From: an uncultured Oscillospiraceae bacterium
Lineage (GTDB): Bacteria > Bacillota > Clostridia > Oscillospirales > Oscillospiraceae
Length of the DNA stretch: 7,811 nucleotides
Reading direction: 5' to 3'
Assembly: GCA_910577805.1 (NCBI GenBank)
Contig: CAJTOE010000114.1
Coordinates: forward strand, 1 to 7,811
Below, one piece after another: positions 5,169-7,811 of the stretch (the first letter of the stretch is position 1; the number at the start of each line of letters is the position of its first letter). The notes under the pieces were generated by a model. The model saw nothing but the letters and a program-made list of their open reading frames with translations. It was not told the origin of the DNA and made no database searches. Made by a program: the position numbers and the translations under genes.

Positions 5169-5801
5169 ATGAAAAAATTCACCTACGTCGACCTTTTCTT
5201 CTGCATGGCCTTTCTCACCCTCACCATCATGCTCTGGAACAGCTTCACCGCCCGCTGTCCCCTCTGCGAAGCCTCCCTCGACCCCAACCAATGGTACATC
5301 TGGGACATCGAGGACGGCCGGTTCGCCCCCGTGGACTCCATCTCCACCACACGCCCCGCCCTCTTCCCCTGGGACGCGAAACACTCCCTCTACTGCTCCG
5401 ACCACCAAATCGACGTGATATCCAACGCCCGCTTCGCGCTCTACCGCGGCGCAGGCCATCGTGTGCGCGGCATCGGAGACACCCCGATGCAATTTCCCGA
5501 CCTGGGCTTTGAACTCGACATATCCTACGATTCGATTTCCGAATGCTGGGCCGTCTGGCGGCGCGACCTCTGCTCCGGCACGAGAGACACCTTGTCTCCC
5601 GTGCTTTTTTTCTGTCATACTTGTCCCCTGCCGCTCATAGGATGGCACAGAACGAAAGGCAGGTGCGGAACATGGACAAGACCCCCTATCAGCAAGCCGT
5701 TTGCGTCCTCCCTCCCCGTCTGCGGCGGGAGGCGCTGGCCCTCTCGGAGCTTCAGCAGCCCCTGGCGGAAGAACTACGCCTGCGGACAGGCTGGCCTATG
5801 A
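5169..5801 (+). CDS. Unrecognised membrane-anchored protein; frame runs through its own terminator
   Basis: I do not recognise this protein. ATG at 5169 is preceded by AGGAGTG about 9 bases upstream and by a near-consensus promoter, so expression is likely. Residues 8-24 (LFFCMAFLTLTIMLW) form one membrane helix or uncleaved signal anchor, followed by a CPLC pair (C30, C33), C76 and C126, and a mixed hydrophilic domain up to about residue 136 (WAVWRRDLCSG). The cysteines could bind metal or form disulfides. From about residue 137 the frame enters a strong hairpin-plus-T terminator (5578-5611), and no stop occurs in any frame before it; the formal stop is at 5799-5801. Residues after 148 read through the start of spoIIIAA in another frame and do not look like a natural protein. 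The real product is therefore probably about 135-148 residues, made from a non-stop mRNA, or the gene has lost its stop by mutation. Confidence 0.55.
   Translation: MKKFTYVDLFFCMAFLTLTIMLWNSFTARCPLCEASLDPNQWYIWDIEDGRFAPVDSISTTRPALFPWDAKHSLYCSDHQIDVISNARFALYRGAGHRVRGIGDTPMQFPDLGFELDISYDSISECWAVWRRDLCSGTRDTLSPVLFFCHTCPLPLIGWHRTKGRCGTWTRPPISKPFASSLPVCGGRRWPSRSFSSPWRKNYACGQAGL
5578..5611 (+). terminator. Intrinsic terminator between the membrane-protein gene and spoIIIA
   Basis: The arms 5578-5589 (GCACGAGAGACA) and 5593-5604 (TGTCTCCCGTGC) form a 12-bp stem with one A-C mismatch and a 3-base CCT loop, followed directly by seven T (5605-5611). This is a textbook rho-independent terminator for plus-strand transcripts; the other strand has no T run. 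It lies inside the open frame of the gene starting at 5169 and ends 3 bases before the sigma-E -35 box, insulating the sporulation operon. Confidence 0.88.
5615..5643 (+). promoter_or_regulatory. Sigma-E-type promoter of the spoIIIA operon
   Basis: TCATACT (5615-5621) and CATAGGAT (5636-5643) are separated by 14 bases. In Bacillus subtilis the mother-cell sigma-E consensus is close to TCATATT, about 14 bases, CATACAAT, and spoIIIA is a sigma-E operon there. The match is six of seven and six of eight. Predicted start is near 5650, leaving a leader of about 20 bases before the AGGTG ribosome binding site (5661-5665) and the ATG at 5672. Confidence 0.72.
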
Positions 5802-6565
5802 CCGCGGTGGTGGGCCAGGAGGAAATTCCCCTCAGCGGTCCCCCTGTGGCCTCCGGCGAGCTGGAGCAGCTTTTGGAGCTGGCCAGCCGCGCGTCGGTCC
5901 ATGCGGTGCTGCCTCAGCTCCGGCGGGGCTACCTGACCCTGGCCGGAGGCCACCGGCTGGGGCTGTGCGGCACCGCCGCGCTGGAGGACGGCGAGGTGCG
6001 GACCCTGCGGCGGCTGTCCTCCGCGTCCCTGCGGGTGGCCCGGCAAATTTCCGGCGCGGCCCGCTCCACCGCCCCGCGGCTGTGCCGGAACGGCATACTG
6101 GAAAGCACACTGATCCTGGCCCCGCCGGGCCTGGGCAAGACGACCTTTTTGCGGGATTTGATCCGCTGTGTCTCCGAGGGAGAGGGCGTATTTCCTCTGC
6201 GGGTGGGGCTGGCGGACGAGCGCGGGGAAGTCGCCGCGCTGGCCCAGGGCATTCCCCAGCTGGCAGTGGGGCGGCGGACCGACGTTTTAGAGGGCTGTCC
6301 CAAGGCCCAAGGCCTGCTGATGCTGCTGCGGTCCATGAACCCCCAAGTGCTGGCCATGGACGAGATCACCAGCCCGGAGGACGTGGAAGCCCTGAAAACC
6401 GCCGCCGGATGCGGCACGATTTTACTGGCCACCGCCCACGGCGGCGGGCGGGACGATCTACAGCGGCGGGCGCTCTACCGGGACCTGCCGGAGCTGTTTC
6501 AAAAGCTGGTTCTCATTCACACAACGGCGGGGAGACGGACCTATCAAGTGGAGGAATTGTCATGA
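5672..6565 (+). CDS. spoIIIAA: Stage III sporulation protein AA, ATPase of the SpoIIIA channel
   Basis: Mother-cell ATPase related to type II/IV secretion ATPases, thought to power or assemble the SpoIIIA-SpoIIQ channel between mother cell and forespore. The 297-residue length is close to the roughly 307 of B. subtilis. ATG 5672 is chosen because AGGTG (5661-5665) lies 6 bases upstream; the in-frame ATG at 5642 overlaps the -10 box of the sigma-E promoter. Residues 30-130 form the N-terminal domain (LRLRTGWPM, RRGYLTLAGGHRLGLCG). Residues 146-260 carry the nucleotide site: Walker A APPGLGKTTFLRD (150-162), the ADERGE motif (181-186), Walker B VLAMDEI (226-232) and a histidine-box-like ATAHGG (253-258). 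Its stop overlaps the spoIIIAB start (ATGA), so translation is likely coupled. First gene of the operon; no missing motif seen. Confidence 0.96.
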   Translation: MDKTPYQQAVCVLPPRLRREALALSELQQPLAEELRLRTGWPMTAVVGQEEIPLSGPPVASGELEQLLELASRASVHAVLPQLRRGYLTLAGGHRLGLCGTAALEDGEVRTLRRLSSASLRVARQISGAARSTAPRLCRNGILESTLILAPPGLGKTTFLRDLIRCVSEGEGVFPLRVGLADERGEVAALAQGIPQLAVGRRTDVLEGCPKAQGLLMLLRSMNPQVLAMDEITSPEDVEALKTAAGCGTILLATAHGGGRDDLQRRALYRDLPELFQKLVLIHTTAGRRTYQVEELS

Positions 6566-7071
6566 AACGACTGTTAGGGGTATGTATGCTGGCGGGGTGC
6601 GCCGCCTGGACAGGCTTTCGCGCGGCCAGGGACCTGCGCCGCCGGGAACGGACTCTGGGAGAGCTGGACCAGGGGCTGGAGCTTCTGTCCAGGGAGCTTG
6701 GGTTGTCCGCCGCGCCGATGGACGAGCTGTTGGGCAAGCTGGCCCAAAAGACCACCGGCGCGGCCCGGAGCCTCTTCCACGGGGCCTGGAAGGCGCTGGA
6801 AAAGCTGGACGTGCAGTCCTTCTCCCAGGGCTGGGGCATCGTGGTCCAAAACCTGCCGGACCTGGAGGAGGACGCAAAGGACGCGCTGGTCCGGCTGGGC
6901 CAGGTGCTGGGCAGCTACGGCGGCGAGGAACAGCGTCAGGCCATCGACGCGGCCCGCCGGGAGCTGGGCCTTCTCCGGGAGCGGGCCAGGTCGGAGTGGC
7001 GGCGGATGGGCCGGGTGTACCAGGCGCTGGGGCTGTCCGGCGGGGCGTTTTTTCTTATTTTACTGCTGTGA
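6562..7071 (+). CDS. spoIIIAB: Stage III sporulation protein AB
   Basis: Membrane component of the SpoIIIA complex, proposed to work with the AA ATPase much as GspF-like platform proteins do in secretion systems. It has 169 residues, against about 171 in B. subtilis. Starts at the ATG overlapping the AA stop, with GGAGG (6550-6554) 7 bases upstream. A short hydrophobic helix (residues 1-18) is followed by a charged segment RAARDLRRRERTLGELDQGLELLSREL, helical heptad-like stretches through residues 35-150, and a C-terminal hydrophobic segment GGAFFLILLL (160-169) serving as a second membrane anchor. The helical soluble domain between two terminal anchors is the family layout. Confidence 0.94.
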   Translation: MKRLLGVCMLAGCAAWTGFRAARDLRRRERTLGELDQGLELLSRELGLSAAPMDELLGKLAQKTTGAARSLFHGAWKALEKLDVQSFSQGWGIVVQNLPDLEEDAKDALVRLGQVLGSYGGEEQRQAIDAARRELGLLRERARSEWRRMGRVYQALGLSGGAFFLILLL

Positions 7072-7088
7072 ATTGGATGTGATGTACA

Positions 7089-7283
7089 ATGGAGGTAGAC
7101 CTGATCTTCAAGATCGCGGCCATCGGCATCCTGGTTGCGGTGCTGAACCAAGTGCTGATCCGGGCAGGCCGGGACGAACAGGCTATGATGACCACCCTGG
7201 CGGGGCTTGTGGTGGTACTGATGATGGTGGTGCAGGAAATTGCCAGACTATTCGACATGGTCAAGGCCCTGTTCGGGCTATAA
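7089..7283 (+). CDS. spoIIIAC: Stage III sporulation protein AC
   Basis: Small integral membrane protein of the SpoIIIA complex, 64 residues (about 68 in B. subtilis). Two membrane helices are visible: residues 6-24 (IFKIAAIGILVAVLNQVLI) and residues 33-50 (MTTLAGLVVVLMMVVQEI). They are joined by a short charged loop (RAGRDEQA), with an amphipathic end ARLFDMVKALFGL. The opening VDLIFKIAAIGI is characteristic of the family. The ribosome binding site is imperfect (GGATGTGAT, ending about 5 bases before the ATG). It begins 17 bases after spoIIIAB and ends 6 bases before spoIIIAD. Confidence 0.93.
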   Translation: MEVDLIFKIAAIGILVAVLNQVLIRAGRDEQAMMTTLAGLVVVLMMVVQEIARLFDMVKALFGL

Positions 7284-7289
7284 TGGGGT

Positions 7290-7646
7290 ATGGAGGGTAT
7301 GATACGGGTCGCGGCGCTGGCGGCGGCGGCCGTTTTATGCGCGGCGGTGGTCCGGCGGGGCAGCGGGGAATTTTCCCTGCTGCTGGCTATGGAGCCGCTG
7401 GCCCAGGTGGTCGAATCCATCACGCGAATTTCCCGGCTGGCCCAGCTGGACGGCGGACTGGTGCGGCCGGTGCTGAAAACGGTAGCCATCTCCATCTTGA
7501 CCAAAATCACGGCGGAGCTGTGCAAATCCTCCGGGGAGGGCGGGCTTGCGGCCTTCGTGGAGACGGCGGGGACTGCCTTGGCCTTAGCGGTCGCCGCGCC
7601 CCTGGCCGAGAACGTTCTGACCCTGATGGCGGAACTGCTGGTATGA
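7290..7646 (+). CDS. spoIIIAD: Stage III sporulation protein AD
   Basis: Polytopic membrane protein of the SpoIIIA complex, related in part to SpoIIIAC. It has 118 residues, somewhat shorter than the roughly 133 of B. subtilis. Hydrophobic segments at about residues 5-20 (IRVAALAAAAVLCAAVV), 29-42, 60-80 and 95-116 (GTALALAVAAPLAENVLTLMAELL). The family-type core VLKTVAISILTKITAELCKSSGEGGLAAFVETAG (about 61-94) is clear. The start is uncertain: the ATG at 7290 has little ribosome-binding sequence, while an ATG at 7299 sits just after GGAGGG but too close to be ideal. Translation may depend on coupling with spoIIIAC, which ends 6 bases upstream. Its stop overlaps the spoIIIAE start. Confidence 0.9.
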   Translation: MEGMIRVAALAAAAVLCAAVVRRGSGEFSLLLAMEPLAQVVESITRISRLAQLDGGLVRPVLKTVAISILTKITAELCKSSGEGGLAAFVETAGTALALAVAAPLAENVLTLMAELLV

Positions 7647-7811
7647 GTATGCGCAGGAATCTGACTCTGTGGGGAACGCTCTTCTGCCTGGTCCTGCTTC
7701 TGCTGTGCCTGACCCCCCAGGCCCGTGCGGTGGAGCTGGAGGTCCCCGGCCTGGACGAGCTGTGGGACACGGCGGAGAGCTACGGCGTGACTGAGGGCGG
7801 CGATTTCGACC
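7643..7811 (+). CDS. spoIIIAE: Stage III sporulation protein AE, N-terminal 56 codons only
   Basis: Start of the large polytopic membrane protein of the SpoIIIA complex; the rest lies beyond the right edge. It begins at an ATG that overlaps the spoIIIAD stop (ATGA); a second in-frame ATG two codons later is also possible. A clear cleavable signal peptide is present: basic start MSMRRN, hydrophobic core GTLFCLVLLLLCL, and a probable cleavage site after ARA (residue 29). SpoIIIAE in B. subtilis is likewise made with a signal peptide. The mature part begins VELEVPGLDELWDTAESYG, which fits the family. Assignment rests on operon position, signal peptide and this short segment. Confidence 0.85.
   Translation, partial: MSMRRNLTLWGTLFCLVLLLLCLTPQARAVELEVPGLDELWDTAESYGVTEGGDFD

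Noticed and set aside
5142..5648. 168-codon minus-strand frame opposite the membrane-protein gene
   Set aside because: Gly/Val/Glu-rich shadow; the plus strand has the promoter, ribosome binding site and membrane helix.
5543..5671. 43-residue N-terminal extension of SpoIIIAA
   Set aside because: It would begin before the terminator and sigma-E promoter, and no ribosome binding site precedes it; family length fits the start at 5672.
5701..6561. Long plus-strand frame running into spoIIIAB, suggesting an N-terminal extension of 287 residues
   Set aside because: The part before 6562 is an alternative frame of spoIIIAA and is Gly/Pro/Arg-rich; the real SpoIIIAB start is the ATG overlapping the AA stop, with a ribosome binding site.

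Overview
The window looks like a GC-rich, spore-forming member of the Clostridia, most likely the Oscillospiraceae (Oscillibacter/Flavonifractor-type). This rests on the strongly GC-biased codons, the GGAGG-type ribosome binding sites, the presence of a spoIIIA sporulation operon, and the SpoU-methyltransferase/dprA/topA gene order. The genus assignment is inference; no rRNA or other marker is present.

Left part (1-4425, all minus strand): a three-gene housekeeping operon read right to left. It starts at a near-consensus sigma-A promoter (4397-4425) and encodes a SpoU/TrmH-type RNA 2'-O-methyltransferase, DprA and topoisomerase I (TopA). The genes are 10 and 30 bases apart, with no terminator visible between them. 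TopA carries three zinc-ribbon-like modules and a long Lys/Ala/Thr-rich repetitive tail that runs off the left edge.

Middle part (about 4430-5640): an accessory segment between two conserved operons. It holds a broken minus-strand reading frame with an in-frame TAG, a compact hairpin repeat that doubles as a terminator, and a small XRE-family regulator whose DNA is less GC-rich than its neighbours. A short AT-rich divergent control region follows, with several palindromes and direct repeats and a near-consensus promoter (TTGAAA-N17-TATAAT). This promoter drives an unrecognised membrane-anchored protein. The reading frame of that protein has no stop codon before a strong intrinsic terminator lying inside it, so its normal transcript should be a non-stop mRNA. 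The regulator, the repeated operator-like sites and the target gene together form the most unusual unit of the window.

Right part (5615-7811, plus strand): the start of the spoIIIA operon (spoIIIAA, AB, AC, AD and the first 56 codons of AE), tightly packed with ATGA overlaps at AA/AB and AD/AE. It is preceded by a good match to a sigma-E promoter, 3 bases after the terminator. In endospore formers these mother-cell proteins build the SpoIIIA-SpoIIQ channel (feeding tube) linking mother cell and forespore. No tRNA, rRNA, CRISPR array or transposase was seen.
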